A stretch of 55,749 nt of DNA from NCBI GenBank assembly GCA_945921515.1, contig CAMEKR010000002.1, forward strand, positions 1-55,749, in the 5' to 3' direction. The notes beneath the pieces were generated by a model, which was not told the origin of the DNA, made no database searches, and saw nothing but the letters and a program-made list of their open reading frames with translations. The first letter of the stretch is position 1. Every line of letters starts with the position of its first letter. The position numbers and the translations under genes were made by a program. This DNA is from an uncultured Clostridia bacterium. GTDB taxonomy: Bacteria; Bacillota; Clostridia; Oscillospirales; Ruminococcaceae. This document shows, one piece after another, positions 17,701 to 25,300 of the stretch.

Positions 17701-18172
17701 CGCTAAGAGCTTCGGAGTATCTGCCGTCAAGCAGAAGTCTTGGCAGTTCGCCCGCAAGGCAGGCAGAAAGGCAGATAAGCCCTTTTGAATGTTCTCTCAG
17801 CTGCTGCTTATCCACTCTCGGCTTATTGTAAAAGCCTTCGGTGTAACCGAGGGTTACAAGCTCCGACAGATTTTTATAGCCCTCATTATCCTTGCACAGC
17901 AGTATGAGATGATGCGGCCGCATATCTTCTTTAGTCGCTTTGTCGGCGTGTCCTCTCGGCGCAACATAAACTTCGCATCCGATAATCGGCTTTATGCCGT
18001 TCTCAATGCACTCGTTATAGAAGTCAATACAGCCGTACATAACGCCGTGATCGGTTATCGCAACAGTGGTCTGCCCCATTTCCTTTACACGACGAACAAG
18101 CCCTCTTATACGGCAGGCGCCGTCAAGAAGGCTGTATTCGGTATGAACGTGCAAATGGACAAATCCGCTCAC
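14792..18172 (-). CDS. dnaE: DNA polymerase III alpha subunit, DnaE type
   Basis: A 1126-residue replicative polymerase subunit. The N-terminal PHP domain starts VHLHVHTEYSLLDGACRI and keeps TDHGVMYG and other metal-binding histidines. The polymerase active site has VGPGRGSGAGSVCAYCLGI and PDFDIDFCYIRRQEVIDYV with the catalytic aspartates, then SIHAAGIVIT and YKNGEGEVMTQYTM. Tandem helix-hairpin-helix and a C-terminal OB domain (SVKVTALLASKRV) follow. In low-GC Firmicutes DnaE works beside the exonuclease-containing PolC; this protein lacks the PolC insertion. Start is GTG, with CAGGAGA upstream, 3 bp after the whiA stop. Confidence 0.97.
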   Translation of the reverse strand: MSGFVHLHVHTEYSLLDGACRIRGLVRRVKEMGQTTVAITDHGVMYGCIDFYNECIENGIKPIIGCEVYVAPRGHADKATKEDMRPHHLILLCKDNEGYKNLSELVTLGYTEGFYNKPRVDKQQLREHSKGLICLSACLAGELPRLLLDGRYSEALSVIREYKSIFGDENYYIELQDHGIKEQKRILPYLIRAAKETDTQIVATNDAHYCEKSDSYVQRVLTCIATNTTLSDNSGMQFPTDEFYLKSEDEMKLLGFPEQAYDNTAEIASRCNVSFTFGHTILPYFKAEGYENNYIYFEKQIREGLVKRYGNPVPEKIVQRAEYEMSVISKMGFVDYFLIVADFIGYAKRNDIAVGPGRGSGAGSVCAYCLGITDIDPIRFDLLFERFLNPERVSMPDFDIDFCYIRRQEVIDYVVRKYGRDHVAQIITFGTMAARGAIRDAGRAMGLPYSKVDSVAKLIPMSLHSTIEGALKSEKELVKLASSDNEVSRLIETAMKIEGMVRNTSIHAAGIVITRDPVSDYVPLYKNGEGEVMTQYTMTTIERLGLLKMDFLGLRYLTVIQDCCKLIQRNNADFDIEKIPEDDKAVYDMMSNGGTLGIFQFESAGMTSLLSRMKPRSIEDLTAALSLYRPGPMDSIPQYLENRRHPEKIRYKHPLLKDILDVTYGCIVYQEQVMTICRVLAGYSYGRADIVRRAMAKKKQSVMLEEREIFVLGAAKNGIDADTANEIFDDMVGFASYAFNKSHAAAYSVLAYRTAYLRCHYYKEYMVALLTSVIGSGGKTAEYIGDLGIHGLKLLPPNVNRSEIGFSCEDSGIRFGLLAIRNIGANMISDIIAEREKRPFTSLYDFCSRMSDKNINKRAIEALIKSGALDGLGNNRKEMMMSYELMMDTLSRSNELEGQLSLFSEDDAPGEYPIKPEEEYSKAQLLSMEREMLGIYISGHPADAYYKAALNSGGMTVGRLLSECKDKQSVKVTALLASKRVHVTKQNKTMCFAVIEDMSGEIECLIFATTYELFAELLETGKILCFEGNISCEDDNEPKLLVNRISVPEAVKEGKTLYIRFSGRSDSRIPAVKQLLKKNKGSTVTKICFDDTRETVVLPPSLSVDLNSDFVQKITGICGKNNIIIK

Positions 18173-18175
18173 TTT

Positions 18176-19039
18176 TTAGTCTCCTGTTTTCTCTTTTCCT
18201 CTTAACGTATCGGCTATAAGCGAGATCTTCTTCAGCCTGTGATTTACACCGCTTCTGCTTATAGGCGGCTCAAGCAGCTTTCCTATGTCGCTCAGCGACA
18301 GCTCAAGTGCTGTCAGCCTTATCTTTGCTACCTGCAAAAGCTCGTCGGGAAGATAGCTCTCCCCTTTATGCTCAAATATATATCTTATATCCTCCGCCTG
18401 CTTCTGCGCCGCAGCAATGGTCTTGTCAAGATTTGCCGCCTCGCAGTTTACACTGCGGTTGACATTGTTGCGTACTTCTTTATATATCTTGACATTCATT
18501 ATCTCCATTGCCTGCATCATAGCGCCCATAAAGGTCAGCATATCTGATATCTTTTCGCTCTCTTTTATGTAAAGGAAACTGCTCCCTCTGCGTGAAGACA
18601 GCTTTGCGCCCATACCATGCTCCTCTATCATAGAAAGCAGAAGCCTGCATTTCTCTTCGTCATGAAGAAAAAGCTCAAGCTGATAGCCTTTTTCGGGATT
18701 CGCAACAAGTCCGCAAACAAGAAACACACCTCTTAAATATACGCCGAATGCCTCGTCATCCGAGCAGTCGGGAACGGGATGTGCATAGCTTTTATCCGCA
18801 AGGCTTACCGTATAAAGCGTTCTGCCTCTGAAGCAGCTTTCACTTACCGCATTTTCTTTGCCGACACAGTCAAAAGCGTCGGCTATGCACCGGGCGGCTT
18901 TTTTGTTTTCGGTATTAAAAAAACAGCCGTCGCCGTCTTCCGTCATAGCAAATGCCGCACCTTTGGCAAGAAGCTCAAGCTGTTTTTTGCTGTGCTCCGC
19001 CTTGCACAGCTCATTTTTTACATCGGCGGCAAAAGACAT
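18176..19039 (-). CDS. whiA: DNA-binding regulator WhiA
   Basis: A 287-residue WhiA homologue: a LAGLIDADG-like N-terminal domain and a C-terminal helix-turn-helix. Visible landmarks are FAADVKNELC at the start, YLRGVFLVCGLVANPEKGYQLELF (about 93-116), NCEAANLDKTIAAAQKQ, and the HTH stretch LSLSDIGKLLEPPISRSGVN near the end. WhiA is needed for sporulation gene expression in Streptomyces and affects division, chromosome segregation and metabolism in Bacillus. It follows rapZ by 30 bp. The gene normally between them (yvcK, a CofD-like protein) is absent. Confidence 0.94.
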   Translation of the reverse strand: MSFAADVKNELCKAEHSKKQLELLAKGAAFAMTEDGDGCFFNTENKKAARCIADAFDCVGKENAVSESCFRGRTLYTVSLADKSYAHPVPDCSDDEAFGVYLRGVFLVCGLVANPEKGYQLELFLHDEEKCRLLLSMIEEHGMGAKLSSRRGSSFLYIKESEKISDMLTFMGAMMQAMEIMNVKIYKEVRNNVNRSVNCEAANLDKTIAAAQKQAEDIRYIFEHKGESYLPDELLQVAKIRLTALELSLSDIGKLLEPPISRSGVNHRLKKISLIADTLRGKEKTGD

Positions 19040-19069
19040 AAATCTCTCCTTAGTACCCTCTGTTTGCCT

Positions 19070-19936
19070 TTATTTATCCTTTTTTATATCTCTGTGCAAT
19101 ACTCTTGCTTTCAGATGATTTTTGCTGAGATGCTCGCAGGTGGTTTCGGCGAAAGTTACACTGCGGTGTTTTCCGCCCGTACAGCCGAAAGCAATAACAA
19201 GCTGGCTCTTGCCCTCGTGCAGATACTGCGGAATAAGAAAATCTATCAGGTCAAACAGCTTTGTCTGCAATGCTTTAGAGCTGTCAAAGCTCATAACATA
19301 ATCTCTTACTTCCTTGTCGAGCCCCGTTTTTGTCTTTAGCTCGGGTATGTAGAAAGGATTCGGAAGACAGCGCACATCAAAGACAAGGTCGGCTTCGTTG
19401 GGAACGCCGTACTTAAAGCCGAATGAGATACAGCTTATAGTCATACTGTCAGACGGGGTGTCAAGGAAAATATTCAGCACATTTTCCTTAAGCGTTGAGG
19501 TAGACATAAGGCTGGTGTCAATGTAATAATCCGCATTTTCACGAAGCGGCTCAAGTATCTCCTTTTCGGCGTCTATCGCCTTGTCTATATCTCCGTTTGC
19601 CGCATCAAAAAGCGGATGGCGGCGGCGGGTCTCCTTATAGCGCTGTTTAATCACATGATGGTTTGCATCGACAAACATAAGCTTAGTGTCAAGACCTCTT
19701 GCTTTAAGCTCGTCTATAGTCTCGCTCAGATGCAGAAACAGCGTGCCGCCTCGTATATCCGTTACGATAGCGACCTTTGAGATATCCTCATTTTCTTCGC
19801 ATATTTCGGCGAATTTCGGTATCAGCTGAGGAGGCATATTGTCAATACAGAAATAGCCTATATCCTCCATAACATTTACCGCACAGGATTTACCTGCTCC
19901 CGAAATTCCCGTAACAATAACAAATTCGGTCTTCAT
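19070..19936 (-). CDS. rapZ: RNase adapter / nucleotide-binding protein RapZ (YvcJ)
   Basis: A 288-residue P-loop protein. The N-terminus has Walker A GISGAGKS and the following AVNVMEDIGYFCIDNMP, the centre LMFVDANHHVIKQRYKETRR, and the C-terminal half SFGFKYGVPNEADLVFDVR and IAFGCTGGKHRSVTFAE, the hallmark of the family. RapZ binds amino-sugar metabolites and controls GlmS through small RNAs in enteric bacteria; YvcJ in Bacillus affects competence. The ATG at 19936 is preferred to the track start seven codons upstream because AAGGAAA lies 7 nt before it. The position beside murB fits a link to wall precursor supply. Confidence 0.95.
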   Translation of the reverse strand: MKTEFVIVTGISGAGKSCAVNVMEDIGYFCIDNMPPQLIPKFAEICEENEDISKVAIVTDIRGGTLFLHLSETIDELKARGLDTKLMFVDANHHVIKQRYKETRRRHPLFDAANGDIDKAIDAEKEILEPLRENADYYIDTSLMSTSTLKENVLNIFLDTPSDSMTISCISFGFKYGVPNEADLVFDVRCLPNPFYIPELKTKTGLDKEVRDYVMSFDSSKALQTKLFDLIDFLIPQYLHEGKSQLVIAFGCTGGKHRSVTFAETTCEHLSKNHLKARVLHRDIKKDK

Positions 19937-19978
19937 TATCGTTTCCTTTCCCTGCACCGCTTATCTTTCTTATTCTCT

Positions 19979-20884
19979 CTACTCCATTATAAGAACTTCG
20001 CATTCAAGCGTTACGCCTGTCTGCTCCTTAACTTTCTGTTTTACCGTATCTACTACGCCCATAACATCTTTAAAGGTCGCATTGCCCTTGTTTATTACAA
20101 AGCCACTGTGCTTGGTGCTGACCTCTGCTCCTCCGCAGGAGGTGCCTTTCAGTCCGCACACCTCGATAAGCCGTGCGGCAAAATCTCCCTCGGGGCGCTT
20201 GAAGGTACTTCCTGCGCTCGGATACTCAAGCGGCTGTTTGTCTCTTCTGCGCTCCATAAGCGTATCCATACGGTCTTTTATTTTATCCCGTTCGCCTTTT
20301 TGAAGCCTCATCTTTACCGATGTTATACAAAGCTCACGCTCTGAGAAAAAGCTGTGCCTGTATGACAGCTCCATCTTTTCAAGCGGCAGTTCTTTTATCT
20401 TGCCGTTTTCGTCGATATATCTGCAGGATACCAGCACATCCTTCATCTCGCCGCCGTAAGCGCCCGCATTCATAAATACCGCACCTCCGACAGAGCCGGG
20501 AATACCATAAGCAAATTCAAGACCGGTAAGGCTGTTTTCAAGCGCAACATTACATACCGCCGCAAGCGACGCTCCTGCCTCGCACTCTATTATATCGCCC
20601 TTTACCCGTACCGAGCCGAAGTCCTTGCCGATAAGCAGTACCGCACCTCTGAGTCCTTCATCGCTGACAAGTATATTGCTCCCTCTGCCGACAATATAAT
20701 ATTTGACCGAGTTCTCACTGCACAGCTTTATCAGCTCGCACAGCAGAGCCTCGCAGTTTATCTTTATCATTATATCGCACGGTCCGCCTATGCAAAAAGA
20801 AGTGTGGCTCTTCATAGGCTCATTCATCAGTACAGCCGCACCGTACTTTTCTGCGGTGTTAATCAATATGCCGTAATCGTTCAA
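19979..20884 (-). CDS. murB: UDP-N-acetylenolpyruvoylglucosamine reductase
   Basis: Reduces UDP-GlcNAc-enolpyruvate to UDP-MurNAc with NADPH and FAD, the second committed step of peptidoglycan synthesis. The 301 residues show HTSFCIGGPCDIMI, the FAD-binding VGRGSNILVSDEGLRGAV (about 71-88), GLEFAYGIPGSVGGAVFMNAGAYGGE, YRHSFF, and the C-terminal substrate loop PSAGSTFKRP carrying the catalytic Ser. Length and motif order match type II MurB. It is the fourth gene of the hprK operon, 43 bp before rapZ. Confidence 0.97.
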   Translation of the reverse strand: MNDYGILINTAEKYGAAVLMNEPMKSHTSFCIGGPCDIMIKINCEALLCELIKLCSENSVKYYIVGRGSNILVSDEGLRGAVLLIGKDFGSVRVKGDIIECEAGASLAAVCNVALENSLTGLEFAYGIPGSVGGAVFMNAGAYGGEMKDVLVSCRYIDENGKIKELPLEKMELSYRHSFFSERELCITSVKMRLQKGERDKIKDRMDTLMERRRDKQPLEYPSAGSTFKRPEGDFAARLIEVCGLKGTSCGGAEVSTKHSGFVINKGNATFKDVMGVVDTVKQKVKEQTGVTLECEVLIME

Positions 20885-20949
20885 AGCAAACTCCTTGTAA
20901 ATTTATTTTTTTCGGATATTCCGCAAATAAACTTCCCCGGTGTATGCCG

Positions 20950-21903
20950 TTAGTCCTTCAGTCTGTACAGGTTTGCCGCACCGACAATACCTGCGTCGTT
21001 GCCGAGCTTGCAGATACCGAGAACTGTAGAACGGTCGGGATTTATACAATAGCTCTCACGCTTTATATACTCCTCAAGAGGCTTTGTTAGATAGTCGCCC
21101 TCCTTGCAGATGCCGCCGCCAATAAGCAGCATTTCCGGCTGGAATGTATTGACAACATTTGTAAGTCCGCAGCCCAGATAGTTTAGATACTCATCCACTA
21201 CCTTCTTACCGCTGTTATCGCCTGCACGCATTGCGTCAAACGCTGTCTTACCGTCAACGTTATCAATGCTTCCTGCGATTGACCACATTGCGCTGTCCTT
21301 ATCCTCTTCCATTGCTTTCTTGGTAGCTGTAATAAGCGCTGTAGCAGAGCTGTACGCCTCAAAACAGCCTTTCCTGCCGCAGTTGCACTGTCTGCCGTTG
21401 TACTCAATTACAACGTGTCCGAGCTCTGCACCGCAGAAATTAAAGCCGGTATATATTCTGCCGCCGATGATGATACCGCCGCCGACGCCCGTTCCGAGCG
21501 TAATTACTACTACATCCTTACAGCCCTTTGCCGCACCGCCGAGCACTTCTCCGTATGCCGCAACATTTGCGTCATTCTCAACAAAAATATCCGTACCAAG
21601 TCTTGCTTTGAGCAGACCGCCGAGATCGGTATTATTAAAGCCTAAGTTACAGGAATAAAGAACCACGCCCGTATTTCTGTCGGCAACGCCCGGTGTGCCT
21701 ATTCCTATGCTGTTTATATCGGCAACGGTTATACCGGCTTCCTTGCAGGCAAGCTCAACGCCCTTTGCAATGCTGTCTGCTATTTCCTCTGCAGGTCTTG
21801 GCAGGTCGGTCTTTATATTTGACTTTCCTACAATTTTAAAATTGTCGTCTACTACTCCGACCTTTATATTTGTTCCGCCGAGATCTATACCTATGTTGTA
21901 CAT
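20950..21903 (-). CDS. glcK: ROK-family glucokinase
   Basis: Phosphorylates glucose with ATP. The 317 residues contain the phosphate-binding IGIDLGGTNIKVGVVD at the start, VENDANVAAYGE with the catalytic Asp, ITLGTGVGGGIIIGGRIYTG, the ROK zinc site CNCGRKGCFEAYSS, and MLLIGGGICKEGDYL. No helix-turn-helix precedes the kinase, so it is an enzyme rather than a ROK repressor. The track start is 22 codons upstream, inside the preceding gene's end; the ATG at 21903, with GGAAGGAA upstream, is the better start. Free glucose points to oligosaccharide hydrolysis rather than PTS uptake as its source (inference). Confidence 0.93.
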   Translation of the reverse strand: MYNIGIDLGGTNIKVGVVDDNFKIVGKSNIKTDLPRPAEEIADSIAKGVELACKEAGITVADINSIGIGTPGVADRNTGVVLYSCNLGFNNTDLGGLLKARLGTDIFVENDANVAAYGEVLGGAAKGCKDVVVITLGTGVGGGIIIGGRIYTGFNFCGAELGHVVIEYNGRQCNCGRKGCFEAYSSATALITATKKAMEEDKDSAMWSIAGSIDNVDGKTAFDAMRAGDNSGKKVVDEYLNYLGCGLTNVVNTFQPEMLLIGGGICKEGDYLTKPLEEYIKRESYCINPDRSTVLGICKLGNDAGIVGAANLYRLKD

Positions 21904-21956
21904 TATGTTATGTTCCTTCCGGTTTTCTTTGATAATATATTCTGCTGACAGCTCTC

Positions 21957-22691
21957 TTATTCCGCACAAAGCTCGCTGTCGGGCTTTATTCCCTTGAGCT
22001 TTAAGAACGCTTCAAAACGCTCAATATCGGCATTAATAACAAGCTCATTCGGAAAATCTATTTCGCAAAGCAGCTTTTCCGCCTTGTCAAAAGCGCCTAT
22101 CTTATCATGGAAATGAGCGTCTGAGTTTACTATTATACTGCATTTATTCTTGGCGCAGGTCGGCAGTATAAGTTTTCTCAGGTTTTCTATTGACTGTGCA
22201 TTGCGGAAACGGCTTACATTAAACTCAATAAGCACATTTTTCTCTGCGCACGCCTTTGTTACCGTATCAACATCATACGGATACTGAGGCGAATCGGTAT
22301 GGCACAGCACGCACGCCTTAGGATGCTCAATAGCCTTGAGATAAGCTCTTGTATGAAGGTCGGCAGTCGCCGGTACTATACAAGGATCGTGCATTGAGAT
22401 ATTTACCCACTCCACATCGGTCATATATTCGGTAAGGTCAAGCGTGCCGTCATAGTCGCATATATTAGCTTCGATACCCTTGATCACACGAATACCGCAT
22501 AAATGATCCGGTATGACCTTAAGATTGCAGAAGTGCCACTCGTGAGGAGCGTCTTCCATCTTTATGCCGTGATCGGTCATGGCAATGTATGAAAGTCCCG
22601 CCTTTTTTGCGGCGGCGGCATTTTCCGTAACGGTCGAGTACGCATGAGTCGATGCGATAGTGTGAGTATGCATATCAGCAACGAATTTCAA
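21957..22691 (-). CDS. PHP-domain phosphatase, YcdX type
   Basis: A 244-residue PHP-superfamily phosphoesterase. Metal-binding motifs are in the expected order: DMHTHTIASTHAYSTV at the N-terminus, MTDHGIKMEDAPHEWHF, a central EANI, VLCHTDSP, and IVNSDAHFHDKIG near the end. This fits the YcdX-like group that binds a trinuclear zinc site. The physiological substrate is not known for most members. It lies between hprK and glucokinase in the operon, 48 bp after hprK, so a sugar-phosphate or signalling role is plausible but not shown. Confidence 0.87.
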   Translation of the reverse strand: MKFVADMHTHTIASTHAYSTVTENAAAAKKAGLSYIAMTDHGIKMEDAPHEWHFCNLKVIPDHLCGIRVIKGIEANICDYDGTLDLTEYMTDVEWVNISMHDPCIVPATADLHTRAYLKAIEHPKACVLCHTDSPQYPYDVDTVTKACAEKNVLIEFNVSRFRNAQSIENLRKLILPTCAKNKCSIIVNSDAHFHDKIGAFDKAEKLLCEIDFPNELVINADIERFEAFLKLKGIKPDSELCAE

Positions 22692-22738
22692 TTTAAGTCA
22701 TATCCTTTCTTATTTCGTTTTACACATTTTTATCTTTA

Positions 22739-23692
22739 TCAGGTCCAGCTGGTAACTGTGTCACTGCTCTCCATATTAAGTCCTAAATTGTCAAGCAGTT
22801 CCTGTGCGGCATTATAGCCCATCTTTTTCTGTCTGTTGTTCATAGCCGCAACCTCAAGTATAACCGCTAAGTTTCGTCCGGGCTTTACCGGGATAGTAAG
22901 CGAAGGTACCTTTACGCCGAGAATAGAAACATAGTGATTGTCCACGCCCATTCTGTCGTATACCTTTTCGGGATTCCACAGCTCAAGCTCAACTACCATA
23001 TCTATCTTTTCGCTGACCTTGACAGCACCCATACCGAAAAGCTGTCTTGCGTTGATAATGCCGATACCTCTCAGCTCCATAAAGTGTCTGATGTTATCGG
23101 GAGAGCTTCCTACAAGCGTAATGTTGGAGGCTTTTCTTATTTCTACTGCGTCGTCAGCTACAAGACGGTGTCCTCGCTTTACAAGCTCTATAGCCGTTTC
23201 GCTCTTACCTACACCGCTTTCGCCGAGTATCAGCATACCTTCGCCGTATACCTCGATAAGCACTCCGTGACGAGTGATTCTCGGAGCAAGCTGAAGGCTC
23301 AAATATGCAACCAGCTTTGAAGTGAAGGTCGATGTGCTTTCCTCGCTTCTCAGCAGAGGGACACCGAGTTCCTTAGACAGTTCCTTCATTTCGGGCATAA
23401 TATCCATGCCTCTTGAAACGACAACCGCCGCAGGCTGTTCGCTGAAGAATTTTCTTATTCTCTGCGCTCTTATCTCAGCTCCGCACTGTTCAAGATATGC
23501 AGTCTCCGCCTTGCCTATTATCTGTATTCTTTGCTTGTCGAAATATTCATAGAAGCCTGCAAGCTGAAGACCGGGACGGTTTACATCGATATTTGATATA
23601 AATATCTCCGACGGGTCTTTAGGCGTCTGAATTACTTCGAGCTTGCACTCATTTATTATCGCCTGAAGCGATACGGTAAATTCCTGAGCCAT
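22739..23692 (-). CDS. hprK: HPr kinase/phosphorylase
   Basis: Phosphorylates HPr on Ser46 and reverses this, the central sensor of carbon catabolite repression in Firmicutes. The 317 residues have the N-terminal domain and a kinase core with Walker A GESGVGKS near 157-164, LVADDAVEI, the ELRGIGIINARQLFG segment, and the C-terminal signature PGRNLAVILEVAAMNNRQ. The ATG at 23692, with AGAAAGAGGATAAAT before it, gives the normal start (MAQEFTVSLQ); the track start is 18 codons upstream. It leads an eight-gene operon and has a near-consensus promoter flanked by a 7-bp inverted repeat. ptsH is not nearby. Confidence 0.96.
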   Translation of the reverse strand: MAQEFTVSLQAIINECKLEVIQTPKDPSEIFISNIDVNRPGLQLAGFYEYFDKQRIQIIGKAETAYLEQCGAEIRAQRIRKFFSEQPAAVVVSRGMDIMPEMKELSKELGVPLLRSEESTSTFTSKLVAYLSLQLAPRITRHGVLIEVYGEGMLILGESGVGKSETAIELVKRGHRLVADDAVEIRKASNITLVGSSPDNIRHFMELRGIGIINARQLFGMGAVKVSEKIDMVVELELWNPEKVYDRMGVDNHYVSILGVKVPSLTIPVKPGRNLAVILEVAAMNNRQKKMGYNAAQELLDNLGLNMESSDTVTSWT

Positions 23693-23733
23693 ATTTATCC
23701 TCTTTCTGCATAATGGTGTATTCCCCGGGCATA

Positions 23734-23779
23734 ACTGCCCTATCATATCAATTATACTACATCGGGCAGTTTATTGCAA
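23734..23779 (-). promoter_or_regulatory. hprK operon promoter with an inverted repeat around the -10
   Basis: On the minus strand, TTGCAA, a 17-bp spacer and TATAAT (23751-23779). A perfect 7-bp inverted repeat, ACTGCCC (23734-23740) and GGGCAGT (23764-23770), brackets the -10 element, so an operator or an RNA/DNA hairpin is possible. The promoter serves hprK and probably all seven genes behind it. Confidence 0.82.
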
Positions 23780-23791
23780 GTAAAATTTACA

Positions 23792-23830
23792 GCAAAACGG
23801 ACACAGAAAATATTATTATCCGTGTCCGTA
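23792..23830 (-). terminator. Terminator of the three-gene membrane cluster
   Basis: Stem ACGGACAC/GTGTCCGT with a 17-nt AT-rich loop; on the minus strand it is followed by TTTTGCTG. It separates the cluster from the hprK promoter just beyond. Confidence 0.65.
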
Positions 23831-23884
23831 TTTGTATGTCTTTATTAAAGGATTATTCCTCGCATAAGCCATTAACCGACTTTG

Positions 23885-24445
23885 TTATTCGTACATAATA
23901 TCATCTTTGTTGAACTTCTGGGTATAGCCGAAATAGTATCCGAGGTGCGTTGCTGCAGGGATTCCCGCATAGCACAGCATATATATAAACGGAACGAACA
24001 CCTGCATACTGTCTATAGAATTATCCGGCACTATCATCAGCGACAGCGGATAGACCATACCGTCTATTATTCTGTGAACAAAGGTCATATCAAAATACCA
24101 GCCGCATATCTTGTCCAAAAACAGCACTGCGGAAGGTATAAACATTATCAGCATAAGCAAAGCGCCTATAACAAGCCACTTGTTCTCCTTGGGAGGCTCT
24201 GCCTTGTGAAGTCTGACATATTTCTGCTCCCTGTCGCCGTCACGGTATCCTGCGGTGAAAATCATGGAATAGAAGATAGCTAATGTCAGAATGAACACTA
24301 CTACCTTAAAAAACTCAATATTCATAAACGGAGCTGTGGATATTGTTACTATAGTACACAGCAGATTTCCGAACATCATAAATAAAAATCCCGTCAGCAG
24401 CAGCTTCCAGAACGGCTGTCTGCCCGATTTAGCATAATAATCCAT
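23885..24445 (-). CDS. Unrecognised membrane protein, four predicted segments
   Basis: 186 residues with about four hydrophobic segments (roughly 13-35, 42-64, 88-110 and 145-172) and charged loops such as YRDGDREQKYVRLHKAEPPKEN between the second and third. No catalytic motif or signal peptide is apparent. The RBS GGAGTGATATT supports the ATG. It is the third gene of a unit with two single-pass proteins that resemble each other, 11 bp after the second. I do not recognise the family. The arrangement suggests a small membrane complex in which this is the integral component; that is inference. Confidence 0.7.
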   Translation of the reverse strand: MDYYAKSGRQPFWKLLLTGFLFMMFGNLLCTIVTISTAPFMNIEFFKVVVFILTLAIFYSMIFTAGYRDGDREQKYVRLHKAEPPKENKWLVIGALLMLIMFIPSAVLFLDKICGWYFDMTFVHRIIDGMVYPLSLMIVPDNSIDSMQVFVPFIYMLCYAGIPAATHLGYYFGYTQKFNKDDIMYE

Positions 24446-24456
24446 AATATCACTCC

Positions 24457-25266
24457 TTAGTCCGAACTGCTCTCGGTCTGCGTTTCATTCACCTTATTGC
24501 CCGTGAGTATATTTCTCAGGACCTCTTTTGCGCGAATCTGGCTTTCCTTTGACGCATTGTAGCTCACCATGCCCTCTTTCTCCTCACGAATGGAGAACGC
24601 AAGACTTTCGGGGCAGGAGTTTTCCCATTTTGCATCAGCAGCAAAAGCAGTATCCCTGACGCTCACTCTTTTTATGCCCTTGTACTCCTCTAAACCCGTA
24701 GCCTCACCGATATCGGCAAACATCATATCATAGGTTACTAAGGTGCTTTCCGGATCGTAATCCACAGAAGATCCTTCTATCGAAAAAATGTCGGGATCGC
24801 AGATATACAGCTCTGCTCGACCTCGTTGAATCTCTCCGTAGAATTTAGCTGCATTGGATTGCATATACTGAGTGTTGTTGCTGACCGTAAGATCCATATA
24901 ATACACATCTACATGAACCTTTCCGTTTCCGTCAAAATCGGGGCAATACTGTTCAAACGCAAGCTCCAGGTCGTTTACTTTCTGGTAAATGTTAGGCGTT
25001 TTTGCCGAGTCGGATATTGCCACTATTACGGTAAGGTCGGCGTTCTCCTTTGATAAAAGCTGATAGGTCAAAAATCCCAGCAGGCTTATGACAAATACCG
25101 CCGCTATAAAGTACCACTTGTTGCGGTACATAAAATTCTCGATCCACTTAAAGCCTGTAGGTTTCACTATCTCTTCGTGGACATCTTCTTCTATAATATC
25201 GCTCTGTTCGATAAGACCTTGCTTTAATTTAAGAAGCTCTCTTTTTTCGTCGCTTTCTTTTGACAT
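24457..25266 (-). CDS. Unrecognised single-pass membrane protein with RELLKL motif, paralogue B
   Basis: 269 residues: a charged cytoplasmic N-terminus containing KRELLKLKQGLIEQ, one membrane segment (about 51-70, WYFIAAVFVISLLGFLTYQL), and an extracytoplasmic domain. That domain has a CPDFDGNGKVHVDVYYMDL segment, where DxDxN resembles a calcium-binding loop. A later stretch RAELYICDPDIFSIEGSS resembles the matching part of the neighbour. It is the second gene of a three-gene unit and shares layout and motifs with 25301-25990, so the two arose by duplication. No enzyme signature is visible. An extracytoplasmic sensor or binding protein is possible; function unknown. Confidence 0.72.
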   Translation of the reverse strand: MSKESDEKRELLKLKQGLIEQSDIIEEDVHEEIVKPTGFKWIENFMYRNKWYFIAAVFVISLLGFLTYQLLSKENADLTVIVAISDSAKTPNIYQKVNDLELAFEQYCPDFDGNGKVHVDVYYMDLTVSNNTQYMQSNAAKFYGEIQRGRAELYICDPDIFSIEGSSVDYDPESTLVTYDMMFADIGEATGLEEYKGIKRVSVRDTAFAADAKWENSCPESLAFSIREEKEGMVSYNASKESQIRAKEVLRNILTGNKVNETQTESSSD

Positions 25267-25300
25267 CGGATATGTTCCTTTCTGTTCACGGAATGATGTT

